In this document: positions 1 through 6,123 of the stretch, one piece after another
Layout: each line of letters opens with the position of its first letter
Position numbering within the stretch: the stretch's first letter is position 1
NCBI GenBank assembly: GCA_020024175.1
Contig: JAHHUB010000079.1
Coordinates: forward strand, 1 to 7,989
DNA: 7,989 nucleotides
Direction: 5' to 3'
DNA from: Oscillospiraceae bacterium
GTDB lineage: Bacteria > Bacillota > Clostridia > Oscillospirales > Ruminococcaceae
Program-made: the position numbers and the translations under genes
The notes under the pieces: model-generated
Told to the model about the DNA's origin: nothing
What the model saw: the letters and a program-made list of their open reading frames with translations, nothing else
The model's database searches: none

Positions 1-140
1 TTTTGCTTTTCAGCAATTTTTATTGTTATACAATCATTACAAAAAAAAATCATATTACTTCACAATTATATTTATCTTTACATATAAATCTAATTAAATT
101 ATTTTTTGTGAAAAAACATCTTTTAAAAAAATATCTGCTG

Positions 141-149
141 TGATATAAT
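141..149 (+). promoter_or_regulatory. Extended -10 promoter of the M28 peptidase gene
   Basis: A perfect TATAAT lies at 144-149, directly preceded by TGA at 141-143, which gives the TGn extension of an extended -10 element. The hexamer 17 bases upstream (TTTTAA, 121-126) matches the -35 consensus poorly, as is common for extended -10 promoters. Transcription would start near 156 and give a leader of about 67 bases before the ATG at 223. The flanking DNA from 1 to 140 is AT-rich, and I see no gene or other signal in it. Confidence 0.6.
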
Positions 150-158
150 TGTGGCCGA

Positions 159-173
159 TGAAGAATTTCTTCA
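159..173. promoter_or_regulatory. Short palindrome just downstream of the predicted transcription start
   Basis: TGAAGAA and TTCTTCA form a 7-base inverted repeat around a single central T. It begins about 10 bases after the -10 element, a position where a dimeric repressor could act. The sequence is AT-rich and the repeat is short, so chance is a real alternative. No regulator gene is nearby to support an operator. Confidence 0.2.
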
Positions 174-222
174 AAATAATCTGAAAACTGTTGAAAAAAA
201 TTTTTGTTAGGAGAATATTAAA

Positions 223-1488
223 ATGGACATTTCAGGACAAAGAGAATTTGATTTATTAAACAAAATTGGTTTTGTACGTTATGGTGGCTCAAATGAAGAA
301 TTAAAAGCTGCCAACCTTATTATTGACGAACTTAAAACTATGGGAATAAAAGGCGAACTGGAGCCTTTTAAAGTAACCTGCTATGATGTCAAGGAAGTAA
401 AATTTGAAATTTTAGAACCATTTTACCGTGAATACACTGTAAGAGGCTATGGGCTGTCTGGAAGCACTTCGGCAGAAGGTCTTACTGCCGACTTTGCATA
501 TGTGGAGCAAGCCGAAAAAATAGACCTTATGGACGCAAAAGGCAAAATTGTTATGGTAAACGGAAATATAACACCCGCTATGTATGAAAACATCATCAAA
601 GCAGGAGCTGTTGGATTTATCACACTCAGCGGAACTGCCATTGACAAAGAAGATGAAACCGATATTGAAATGAGGACTTTGAAAGAAACCTTCCTTAAAT
701 TTGGGAAAATTCCCGGAATTACCATGCGTGTAAAAGATGCTATGGAAATGGTAAAAGATAAAGCCTCCAAGGTCAGAATTACTTTAAAACAAGATGAAGG
801 TGAATGTGATTCCCACAATGTAATCGCTGACATAAAAGGAACAGATTCTTCTGACGAAACTGTAATATTTATTGCTCATTATGATTCCACACCATTTTCT
901 AATGGTGTATATGACAATGGCGGCGGTACAGTTATTATTATGGAAATGCTGCGTCATTATATGGCAAATCCTCCAAAACGTAATCTGCGCTTTATTTGGG
1001 CAGGTTCTGAGGAAAGAGGACTTTTGGGTAGCAAATATTATGTAGAAGCCCACGAAAAAGAACTGGAAAAAGCCGTTTTACTTATAAATGTAGATATGGC
1101 AGGACCTATTATCGGATCTGACAGAGCTTATATAACTGCTGACATGAGCCTTATGCATATGATACAATACCTTTCCAAAGAAGTAGGACACCCTATTACC
1201 TGTGTTCAGGATGTATATTCCAGTGATTCCACACCTTTTGCAGATAAAGGTGTTCCTGCTGTAAGTTTTGCTCGCTTTGGAGCTGCTGGCAGTGCCCCCG
1301 GCCATAACCGTTATGATTTAATTGAACATCTATCTTCTGAAAGCCTTCAAAAGACTTCTGATTTTATTTGTCTTTTCTGTGACCGCATAATAAATTCAAA
1401 ATTATTCCCTGTACCACGCGAAATTCCCCAAAATATGATTGACGCAGTAAACAAATACCTGCAAAAGAAACCTCAATCAGCTAAATAG
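223..1488 (+). CDS. M28-family zinc metallopeptidase with PA-domain insert
   Basis: Predicted cytosolic di-zinc aminopeptidase of 421 residues. The core begins near residue 195. Visible M28 signature residues are H219 and D221 (HYDS), the bridging D231 (DNGGG), the E263-E264 pair (GSEERG; catalytic base and zinc ligand), D291 (NVDM) and H361 (GHNRYD). SDSTPFADKGVPAVSF at about 333-348 is also typical of the family. Residues of roughly 85-190 resemble a protease-associated (PA) domain inserted before the catalytic core, ending in the GIT strand. There is no signal peptide or membrane segment, so a role in intracellular peptide or amino-acid release is likely; the substrate is unknown. The start is supported by AGGAG at 209-213, nine bases upstream. 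The gene stands alone between its own promoter and a strong terminator. The family call is firm; exact specificity is not. Confidence 0.92.
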   Translation: MDISGQREFDLLNKIGFVRYGGSNEELKAANLIIDELKTMGIKGELEPFKVTCYDVKEVKFEILEPFYREYTVRGYGLSGSTSAEGLTADFAYVEQAEKIDLMDAKGKIVMVNGNITPAMYENIIKAGAVGFITLSGTAIDKEDETDIEMRTLKETFLKFGKIPGITMRVKDAMEMVKDKASKVRITLKQDEGECDSHNVIADIKGTDSSDETVIFIAHYDSTPFSNGVYDNGGGTVIIMEMLRHYMANPPKRNLRFIWAGSEERGLLGSKYYVEAHEKELEKAVLLINVDMAGPIIGSDRAYITADMSLMHMIQYLSKEVGHPITCVQDVYSSDSTPFADKGVPAVSFARFGAAGSAPGHNRYDLIEHLSSESLQKTSDFICLFCDRIINSKLFPVPREIPQNMIDAVNKYLQKKPQSAK

Positions 1489-1504
1489 TAAAAACAAACA
1501 ACAT

Positions 1505-1558
1505 ATAAAAATCCCCTGATACAGATAATAAAAATTCTGTATCAGGGGGTATTTTTAT
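1505..1558 (+). terminator. Rho-independent terminator of the peptidase gene
   Basis: The arms 1511-1525 and 1536-1550 form a 15-bp stem (14 Watson-Crick pairs and one G-U) around a 10-base loop, with a CCCC/GGGG core. ATTTTTAT follows at 1551-1558, and a mirror A-tract lies at 1507-1511. The hairpin can therefore also stop minus-strand transcription coming from the accessory block downstream. Confidence 0.92.
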
Positions 1559-1636
1559 CTGAAAAATAAATATCCTGCAAATATAAATTCAATAAAACCG
1601 CATAGTGCAGACAGCATTATAACAGATTATTGAATT

Positions 1637-2026
1637 TTATTTTCTTCTGTGTCTGTTTCTGGAGCTTTTTTCTTTATTAGAAGTAAATAGTTTAAATTTT
1701 AATGCAAAATAAGCTCCTGCAAAAGAAACTATTAATCCTTCAAACAATATGATAGCTGCTTTCCCATTGTTATGCTTATTTTTAGGTGCAGAAGCAGGAG
1801 AAGTATCCTGCTTAGTTTGAGCAATCAGTTTCAGTTTACTTTCAGTAGGTTGTTCCGGTTTTGTTTCCAGCGACTGCTCTGACTGATATTCAGATGTGTC
1901 ATCAAAATCGTAGTCTGAATCAGATTTATCGTTGAACAGGGAGGACTGTCAACAGTGAGTGAAGCTCATCTATTATTTGCTGTTGACTGGCTTGGCTGAC
2001 TTTGTGCCCAAAATAAATGGTAGTTT
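1637..2026 (-). pseudogene. Frameshifted, 5'-truncated remnant of a single-pass membrane protein
   Basis: On the minus strand one frame is open from the end of the neighbouring gene down to a TAA at 1926-1928 and encodes a Q-rich segment (SQASQQQIIDELHSLL). A second frame, opened after a TGA at 1949-1951, runs to a TAA at 1637-1639. That frame encodes an acidic, Ser/Gln-rich linker (DSDYDFDDTSEYQSEQS), then a K/P-rich stretch. Next comes a hydrophobic helix of about 18 residues (AAIILFEGLIVSFAGAYFAL), followed by a basic tail ending in RNRHRRK. The two pieces overlap at about 1926-1948 and read as one protein if a single-base shift occurred there. No start codon with a ribosome binding site precedes either piece. 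The topology (extracytoplasmic linker, C-terminal membrane anchor, positive cytoplasmic tail) suggests the end of a surface-anchored protein. The family is not recognised. An 11-base inverted repeat at 1585-1595/1627-1637 overlaps its end and may be a weak terminator. Confidence 0.5.
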
Positions 2027-2482
2027 TTATGTATAAGCGTGTTTTACATGGATTGTGTTCACCAAGGAAAAATTTTCAATTTCCATAAAATTATTTTTTA
2101 GACTTTCTTTTATGTACCTTGGCAGTTGCTCATATTTTAATGGTTTTTTAGGATATGCGTGCTTTGTGTAGAATTCATGAAAATTGCAATTTTCTGGCTT
2201 TGTATCATCATCTGCATCAAAATAGTACAATCCTTTCTCGGAAAAGTCCATTGCTGCTTGTTCAACACATTTTGTTTGTGAAAAAATCAGTATGCTACTT
2301 GTATTTTTTCCCATTTCCGCAAAATAATCTATCAATGCATCTGCTCGCTCTATATTTTCACAAACGAACTTTGGCAGATTCCCTTTTCCTCCACTACAGA
2401 ACACAGCAATATTACCTTGCCTGTCAACACCATACCATTCCATATCTATATATTCACATTCATCAGCACTTATTGTTGACAT
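2027..2482 (-). CDS. Hypothetical acidic protein, immunity-like
   Basis: A 151-residue soluble protein without signal peptide or membrane segment. Its N-terminal half contains YGVDRQGNIAVFCSGGKGNLP (about 17-37), with alternating strands. The middle has an acidic YYFDADDD motif near 86-93, and the C-terminal half is helical. I do not recognise a named family. The small size, acidic character and position beside a SUKH gene resemble polymorphic-toxin immunity genes, but this is inference from context. The start is the ATG at 2482. The only Shine-Dalgarno, GGAGGAG at 2497-2503, is 14 bases away, which is longer than usual. A GTG at 2497 in the same frame is excluded because TAA follows three codons later. 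No clear promoter is visible in the 79-base gap upstream, so expression may depend on read-through from the SUKH transcript. Confidence 0.7.
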   Translation of the reverse strand: MSTISADECEYIDMEWYGVDRQGNIAVFCSGGKGNLPKFVCENIERADALIDYFAEMGKNTSSILIFSQTKCVEQAAMDFSEKGLYYFDADDDTKPENCNFHEFYTKHAYPKKPLKYEQLPRYIKESLKNNFMEIENFSLVNTIHVKHAYT

Positions 2483-2561
2483 AAATTATTTTCTCACTCC
2501 TCCAAATCTTAATTATGGGATGAGCATTTTTGTGAATTAATGAAAAAATATAGATTTTCTT

Positions 2562-2993
2562 CTATTCTTCATTCCATTCTTCATCAATCTTGGCATCAAT
2601 GTCTGTTAGGGCTTCTGATGAAACAAACCCCTCTGTCTCCCGTTCAATATCTATCAGTATTTCAAGGTGAATTTCTTTTAAATGTTTAATAGAATTATAT
2701 AGTAATTCTCGACTTATAGGGTTTTCATGCCAAGATCTGGGAGTTTCACATCCTTCTTCAAATAATTCTGTTTCAATGCCGCATTTATCAAACTCCTGCA
2801 GCAATTTTGCCATTTTTCGTTTGCCATCAGACATATATCTTTCCATATCCGTTTGATAAATATAGGAATGAGTTTGAATTTTATTTTTTAATTCTGAAAA
2901 AGACATATTGGGAAAATGCTTCCGAAGAAGTTTTTATGCTGCTGTATCTATTGTGGTATTTTTTAACTTTATTCCCCATCTGTATTCATACAT
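2562..2993 (-). pseudogene. Small hypothetical gene interrupted by one in-frame stop codon
   Basis: The intact part (2906-2562) encodes 114 residues beginning MSFSELKNKI, but its ATG has no properly spaced ribosome binding site. Reading upstream in the same frame gives KLLRKHFPN, then TAA at 2934-2936, then 19 more codons back to an ATG at 2993 (MYEYRWGIKLKN...). That ATG has GGAG at 3003-3006, nine bases away. The original product was therefore probably about 143 residues: a short N-terminal part, a helical LLRKHFPNMSFSELKNKI segment, a region with DGKRKMAKLLQEFDKCGI, and an acidic C-terminus. It is soluble and of unknown family. It lies 69 bases after the SUKH gene in the same orientation, so it probably shared that transcript and may be another immunity-type protein. 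The lesion could be a real nonsense mutation, a sequencing error, or (less likely) a read-through codon. A restart at 2906 could still give the 114-residue form. Confidence 0.65.
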
Positions 2994-3062
2994 ACTCATA
3001 CTCTCCAAATCAATATCATTTATCTGATCTTTTTCCTGTGCATACAGACAAGCTTGCTGAAA

Positions 3063-3905
3063 CTAAAATTCCAAGCTGTCAAAATCAGGAAAAATATTTT
3101 CTGCTTCTATACGATTAATAGCAGAAAGGGTAATTTCTCCATTTTGTATATCTCCCACAAAAAAGGCATTTTTCTCATCATCATAGCAGCAGAACACCTT
3201 TCCACTGTTTGCATTCAATTTTTTAAGTTGGGAAAAATTAATTCCATATTTTTTCAAAACCGACTTTGTGGCAACCCAATCATCCTTTTCAATGTCAAAA
3301 TATTCCTCATATATCCATCCCTTTTGTTCGAGGGCATCTTCTGCACTTTGATAATCCACACAAGCTAAAGCCTCAGCCAAAACATTGAGCAGAAAATCTG
3401 ATAATTTTTCATACTCCAACTTCCATTCAGAAATTGTGATACAATCCGAATATTTATGCCAATAAACCGGAGGATCTTCTTCTTTAAGATCCTGTTTTTT
3501 GATTCCGAAAATCCCCACACCGCCTCCGTAATCACTGCCGATTACAAGGTAATCCTCTGCCTGCTCTCCCCAGTCCGATATGGGAATTTGTGAAAGATTA
3601 AAAAGTGATTGTTCCCACTTTGTAGGGTACTTTGACCATCGGTTAGTTCGGTCCTGGATTTCCTCATTCAAATAATCATAATACATATGTGGTATATCTG
3701 TACCATGAGCCATTTTTCCCACCCAAAGATTTGATGTACCTAAAAGATGAGAATCCACCATAAGCTCCATAAAATCCCTGTATGTTTGTGGCAGTTCAAT
3801 ATGGTTTTTCTGTTTCAGGTTTTTTAGCCATTGTGTTTCTGAAGACTGATTGTAACCCAACGTTTTTATAATTTGAATTGCAGATAAATTATATACCATT
3901 GCCAT
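3063..3905 (-). CDS. SMI1/KNR4 (SUKH) family protein, probable immunity protein
   Basis: A 280-residue soluble protein with SUKH-type features. These are LPQTYRDFMELM at 39-50 (the LP..Y..F helix), an aromatic middle region, DYLVIGSDYGGGVGIFGI at about 118-135 (the conserved strand-turn with glycines), and VYWHKY near 147-152. The C-terminal 100 residues form an additional helical and beta region. SUKH proteins in bacteria commonly act as immunity proteins that bind and neutralise polymorphic toxin domains; the partner toxin here is unknown. The ATG at 3905 is chosen because AGGAGGG at 3914-3920 sits nine bases upstream. The longer reading to 3929 would translate the Shine-Dalgarno itself and lacks its own. 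The gene has its own extended -10 promoter and is followed at 69 bases by the broken small gene on the same strand. The superfamily call is good; the immunity role rests on family knowledge and neighbours. Confidence 0.8.
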   Translation of the reverse strand: MAMVYNLSAIQIIKTLGYNQSSETQWLKNLKQKNHIELPQTYRDFMELMVDSHLLGTSNLWVGKMAHGTDIPHMYYDYLNEEIQDRTNRWSKYPTKWEQSLFNLSQIPISDWGEQAEDYLVIGSDYGGGVGIFGIKKQDLKEEDPPVYWHKYSDCITISEWKLEYEKLSDFLLNVLAEALACVDYQSAEDALEQKGWIYEEYFDIEKDDWVATKSVLKKYGINFSQLKKLNANSGKVFCCYDDEKNAFFVGDIQNGEITLSAINRIEAENIFPDFDSLEF

Positions 3906-3956
3906 ACACTTTTCCCTCCTGTAAAACAATAATTTTTATATTTTTTCTTTTTGGAA

Positions 3957-3965
3957 ATTATAGCA
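3957..3965 (-). promoter_or_regulatory. Extended -10 promoter of the SUKH gene
   Basis: On the minus strand TGC directly precedes a perfect TATAAT (plus-strand 3957-3962, with TG at 3964-3965), which gives an extended -10 element. No good -35 is present at the usual distance. The predicted start near 3950 leaves a leader of about 45 bases carrying AGGAGGG. The promoter lies between the hypothetical gene upstream and the SUKH gene, so the SUKH cluster can be transcribed independently. Confidence 0.5.
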
Positions 3966-4000
3966 TATTACACTAATTATTAAGCTTTTTAATCAAATAT

Positions 4001-4849
4001 TTATGTCAATTTGTCAACTATGCTTATTTCCGGCATATCTTTAATCTCTGTAAAATTACTGCTTTCTGTCATGGAAACTTTGCGATATGCTGCTGTAGCT
4101 TTCGCTTTTCTTACCTTTTCTACAGTTTCCGGATCCGGTTTAGTATCTGTTTTTATAAATTCTTCGGGAAGTTTGATTTCCTTATCAGTTTCAGATGTGT
4201 TATTATCAATTTCTTCTTTTTCTTCCATGTTGTTTTCATCTTTTTCGTTTACAACAGGTGTACGGTCTTCTGCTTCCTGTTTTTCAGTTTCATTAAGTTC
4301 TGCATCTGTAGGCAGTTTGCCATATTTACCACTGACAATATAAGTTTTTATAGATTCTTCAACTGCCATTGTCTTGCCGTTTTCTTCAATACATATCTCT
4401 AATTTTTTGCTTTCAGGAATATTTGGGTTATTCTCCACTGCTTTAATTCTGCTTATAGACATATTGGCATATTGCATACGCAGACGCTGCACATCTTCTT
4501 TTGTGCGGCATTTTTTTAAATCACGTTCAAAATTTTTCTTTTCAATTTCATTTTTTTCAGCTTTTTCCAAAGATGCAGGGTCATGCTCTTCCAAGTATTT
4601 TTTTTCTTCAACTGTTAATGTTTTGCCTGCTTTAATTTTACTTTGTATATTGCCCAAAGTATTGTCATTTTTTTCAGGAATAGCTGAAATACCCAATTCC
4701 TGTGCCTTCTTTTTATCGGATTCCTTAGTTCTCATCCATCTTGGAGTAGATTTATCCATACCTTTTTCGTCTTTTTCTCGCTGATGCCACTGGGTTTTCA
4801 GTTTCATTGTTTTAAGGTAATTCCCTACAGAATTCATTATAATAGCCAT
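4001..4849 (-). CDS. Hypothetical highly charged helical protein
   Basis: A 282-residue soluble protein with very high Lys and Glu content. The N-terminus (MNSVGNYLKTMKLKTQWHQRE) reads as an amphipathic helix. A helical, possibly coiled-coil segment at about 60-150 includes IKAGKTLTVEEKKYLEEHDP and CRTKEDVQRLRMQYANMSISR. The C-terminal 100 residues are rich in E, D, K, N and T and are probably disordered. There is no signal peptide, membrane segment or catalytic motif, and no domain name is claimed. The ATG at 4849 is preferred because GGAG at 4857-4860 lies seven bases upstream; a longer reading to 4873 would overlap that site. Its promoter must lie in the divergent region 4850-4987. The best candidate is TATATT at plus-strand 4891-4896, which has only a weak -35. 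It precedes the SUKH gene by about 95 bases, but a separate promoter lies between them, so a shared function is uncertain. Confidence 0.75.
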   Translation of the reverse strand: MAIIMNSVGNYLKTMKLKTQWHQREKDEKGMDKSTPRWMRTKESDKKKAQELGISAIPEKNDNTLGNIQSKIKAGKTLTVEEKKYLEEHDPASLEKAEKNEIEKKNFERDLKKCRTKEDVQRLRMQYANMSISRIKAVENNPNIPESKKLEICIEENGKTMAVEESIKTYIVSGKYGKLPTDAELNETEKQEAEDRTPVVNEKDENNMEEKEEIDNNTSETDKEIKLPEEFIKTDTKPDPETVEKVRKAKATAAYRKVSMTESSNFTEIKDMPEISIVDKLT

Positions 4850-4938
4850 ATGTTCACTCCTTTTTTCTAACAAAATACTGTCATTTAATTAATATATCGA
4901 CACATTTTATTAAAAATTAATTTTAAATAAAGATTTAT

Positions 4939-4967
4939 TTGATTTTATAAAATATTTGATTTATAAT
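4939..4967 (+). promoter_or_regulatory. Sigma-A-type promoter of the siroheme reductase gene
   Basis: TTGATT at 4939-4944 (four of six -35 consensus bases) and a perfect TATAAT at 4962-4967 are separated by 17 bases. Transcription would start near 4974 and leave a very short leader of about 22 bases before the start region, with AAGGAG at 4983-4988. The surrounding DNA, 4850-4987, is otherwise AT-rich spacer shared with the divergent hypothetical gene. I see no riboswitch or clear operator in it. Confidence 0.7.
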
Positions 4968-4987
4968 TAGATTGATTAGTATAAGGA

Positions 4988-5890
4988 GTGATTTTTACGG
5001 ATAAACAAAACACAATTACAGCTGAAGACATTAAAAGAGTAAAAAAATTAGGATGTTTAAAAGACAAACGCTATGATGATGTTTTTAATGTCAGAGTTAT
5101 TACGAAAAACGGAAAAATTTCCACTAAGGCAAATCGTATTATAAATGAAGCTGCTGAAAAATTCGGCAGTGGTGAAATTACCATGACAACACGTCTGACC
5201 ATGGAAATTCAGGGTGTTCATTATGATGATATAGACTCCTTATTGGCATTTTTAAACGAAAATGGATTGGAAACAGGAGGTACAGGTACTCTTGTTCGTC
5301 CTGTGGTTTCATGCAAAGGTACCACCTGTCAATATGGATTAATTGACACCTATGCCCTTAGCGAAAAAATCCATGAACGCTTTTATAAAGGTTATCATAA
5401 TGTAACTTTGCCCCACAAATTTAAAATTGCAGTGGGAGGATGTCCCAACAACTGTGTAAAACCTGATCTAAATGATATTGGTATAGTGGGACAAAGAAAA
5501 ATTATATATGATTTAGAAAAATGCCGTGGCTGTAAAGTTTGCCAAGTGGAGAAAATATGCCCTGTTCATGCGGCTAAAATTGAAAACAATATTCTTGAAA
5601 TTGAGGAAAACACCTGCAACCGCTGTGGAAGATGTTTAAAAAAATGTCCTTTTGGTGTAACAACTGAATATATTGATGGATATAAAATCTATATAGGCGG
5701 CAGATGGGGTAAAAAAACTGCTTTAGGTATACCTCTTAATAAATTCTTTACTGATGATACTGAAATTATGGATACCATAGAAAGAGCAATTCTCCTGTTT
5801 AAAGATGAAGGAAATAAGGGAGAGCGTTTTTCCGATACTATTTCCCGTTTAGGATTTAATTATATTGAAAATAAGCTGATAAACGGCTAA
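4988..5890 (+). CDS. Siroheme [4Fe-4S] sulfite/nitrite reductase family protein with ferredoxin domain
   Basis: About 300 residues, numbered here from the GTG at 4988. Residues about 30-105 form a sulfite/nitrite reductase ferredoxin-like half-domain. The siroheme/[4Fe-4S] core follows: C109 and C114 (CKGTTC) and C152 and C156 (GGCPNNC), the latter followed by VKPDLNDIGI as in the NIR/SIR signature. A two-cluster ferredoxin module occupies 179-221: C179, C182, C185, C191-P and C210, C213, C216, C220-P. This arrangement resembles AsrC/Dsr-type anaerobic reductases, which carry electrons from ferredoxin-type centres to siroheme. Sulfite is the likely but unproven substrate. No AsrA/B, siroheme synthesis or transport genes adjoin it. 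The start is unusual: AAGGAG at 4983-4988 overlaps the GTG and cannot serve it, but it lies eight bases before an in-frame ACG at 4997 (product 297 residues). The outer boundary is given at GTG because it is the only conventional start; ACG is the better mechanistic candidate. The next ATG would delete over 60 residues. Confidence 0.87.
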   Translation: MIFTDKQNTITAEDIKRVKKLGCLKDKRYDDVFNVRVITKNGKISTKANRIINEAAEKFGSGEITMTTRLTMEIQGVHYDDIDSLLAFLNENGLETGGTGTLVRPVVSCKGTTCQYGLIDTYALSEKIHERFYKGYHNVTLPHKFKIAVGGCPNNCVKPDLNDIGIVGQRKIIYDLEKCRGCKVCQVEKICPVHAAKIENNILEIEENTCNRCGRCLKKCPFGVTTEYIDGYKIYIGGRWGKKTALGIPLNKFFTDDTEIMDTIERAILLFKDEGNKGERFSDTISRLGFNYIENKLING

Positions 5891-6025
5891 TGTTATCATA
5901 ATTTTCAAAAATTATATAAGTAAAGCTTTTACAGACCTTATAATACAATTATATAAAAATAAGATTTTCTGTGTTTTTTGGGCAGTTTAAAACTTACTAT
6001 ATAATTAAAGATTAAAAACTAAATT

Positions 6026-6060
6026 AACTCTGCATATTTTTTTAATATGCAGAGTTTTTT
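6026..6060 (+). terminator. Rho-independent terminator of the reductase gene
   Basis: The arms AACTCTGCATAT (6026-6037) and ATATGCAGAGTT (6045-6056) pair perfectly over 12 bp, plus one more T-A pair inside. A run of T residues to 6060 follows. It lies about 135 bases after the stop codon. The interval 5891-6025 is AT-rich, and I see no gene or RNA signal in it. Confidence 0.9.
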
Positions 6061-6071
6061 AATTATAAAAT

Positions 6072-6112
6072 AATAAAACCACAGCTAGTGAATATTTAGC
6101 TGTGGTTTTATT
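6072..6112 (-). terminator. Bidirectional terminator of the ABC exporter gene
   Basis: A perfect 16-bp inverted repeat (AATAAAACCACAGCTA at 6072-6087, its complement at 6097-6112) encloses a nine-base loop. On the minus strand the stem ends in TTTTATT and runs into further T-rich sequence, so it terminates the exporter gene, whose stop codon lies 12 bases away. The plus strand has a similar T-rich exit. It stands 11 bases from the reductase terminator, forming a double barrier between convergent genes. Confidence 0.9.
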
Positions 6113-6123
6113 TTGATTATTTA

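Noticed and set aside
1..140. Possible RNA element or riboswitch upstream of the peptidase gene
   Set aside because: It lies before the predicted transcription start, is nearly all A/T, and shows no stable paired structure or conserved motif.
447..1305. Minus-strand open frames (447-833, 784-1053, 1078-1305) opposite the peptidase gene
   Set aside because: They are antisense to a gene with a complete set of catalytic residues, lack ribosome binding sites, and translate to low-complexity hydrophobic or Ser-rich sequence.
2881..2910. One-base frameshift at the A5 run (2897-2901) as the cause of the broken small gene
   Set aside because: On careful recounting, the upstream coding frame is the same as that of the downstream ORF, and the only lesion is the TAA at 2934-2936. 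No frameshift is needed.
2155..3368. Plus-strand open frames opposite the SUKH/immunity-like genes (2155-2484, 2807-3118, 3054-3368)
   Set aside because: They are shadows of the minus-strand genes. The Phe/Leu/His-rich composition reflects reverse translation of Lys/Glu-rich proteins, and no start signals were seen.
4011..4784. Ser/Phe-rich plus-strand open frames opposite the charged hypothetical gene
   Set aside because: The Ser/Phe bias is what antisense reading of GAA/AAA-rich coding DNA gives. No Shine-Dalgarno is present, and the minus frame has a proper one.
5898..5915. AT-only inverted repeat ATAATTTT/AAAATTAT just after the reductase stop codon
   Set aside because: The two-base loop cannot form a stable hairpin and the sequence is pure A/T in an AT-rich spacer. 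The strong terminator lies at 6026-6060.
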